Assembly (NCBI GenBank): GCA_046048295.1
Contig: JBJOGJ010000037.1
Span: forward strand, 1-23,015
Length of the DNA: 23,015 bases
Reading direction: 5' to 3'
Source of the DNA: CBDCWA01 sp046048295
GTDB lineage: Bacteria; Pseudomonadota; Alphaproteobacteria; Rhizobiales; Hyphomicrobiaceae
In this document: positions 22,999-23,015 of the stretch, one piece after another
Numbering within the stretch: position 1 is the first letter of the stretch
Layout: every line of letters starts with the position of its first letter
The notes under the pieces: generated by a model
Databases searched by the model: none
What the model was told of the DNA's origin: nothing
What the model saw: only the letters and a program-made list of their open reading frames with translations
Position numbers and translations under genes: made by a program

Positions 22999-23015
22999 GA
23001 AGGCCGATACTTGGT

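Noticed and set aside
1..23015. tRNA genes, CRISPR arrays, insertion sequences or prophage genes
   Set aside because: I looked for T-loop-like GTTCGA motifs, regularly spaced repeats and transposase or integrase motifs. The few GTTCGA matches lie inside rsh and rpoZ, and nothing else supports any of these elements.

Overview
The window is a 23 kb piece of alphaproteobacterial chromosome, most likely from the Rhizobiales/Hyphomicrobiales. The main reason is gene order: pdxJ-acpS-lepB-rnc-era-recO sits downstream of folK-rpoZ-rsh, with dapA-smpB nearby. Supporting signs are a single RelA/SpoT-type enzyme, the long omega subunit, and helix-hairpin-helix repeats of the kind found as extensions on alphaproteobacterial NuoE and L21. 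It is almost all single-copy housekeeping DNA at high gene density. I see no insertion sequence, integrase, phage gene, CRISPR array, rRNA or tRNA. The genus cannot be named from this sequence.

Layout, left to right. (1) 4-777, plus strand: a CAP/SCP domain protein, possibly cut at its 5' end, which overlaps the stop of recO by 9 bp. (2) 769-8908, minus strand: folK, rpoZ, rsh, pdxJ, acpS, lepB, rnc, era, recO. Three junctions are 4-nt stop/start overlaps (pdxJ/acpS, lepB/rnc with a TTG start, rnc/era), so translation is probably coupled. These genes cover folate synthesis, the RNA polymerase omega subunit, (p)ppGpp control, vitamin B6 synthesis, acyl carrier protein activation, protein export, rRNA processing and ribosome assembly, and recombination. 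(3) 9090-10503, plus strand: a NYN-domain (LabA/DUF88) protein and a family 5 uracil-DNA glycosylase. (4) 10508-12466, minus strand: dapA, smpB and a peroxiredoxin-fold protein with Ser at the expected peroxidatic Cys position. (5) 12790-16131, plus strand: a Slt-type soluble lytic transglycosylase and an alpha/beta hydrolase.

(6) 16134-20884, minus strand, is the least conventional part: a small proline-rich lipoprotein gene, then an apparent three-gene operon. The operon encodes an 860-aa membrane-anchored protein with four BON-like repeats, a long charged coiled coil and an OmpA peptidoglycan-binding domain; a 33-aa single-span membrane microprotein with a very strong ribosome binding site; and a 479-aa membrane-anchored protein with three helix-hairpin-helix repeats predicted to face the cytoplasm. 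A perfect TATAAT box lies upstream. Together they look like an uncharacterised cell-envelope module that could connect peptidoglycan to a cytoplasmic nucleic-acid or protein partner. This is the best candidate for a new system here. (7) 21188-22998: a threonine aldolase (minus) divergent from an iron-type superoxide dismutase (plus).
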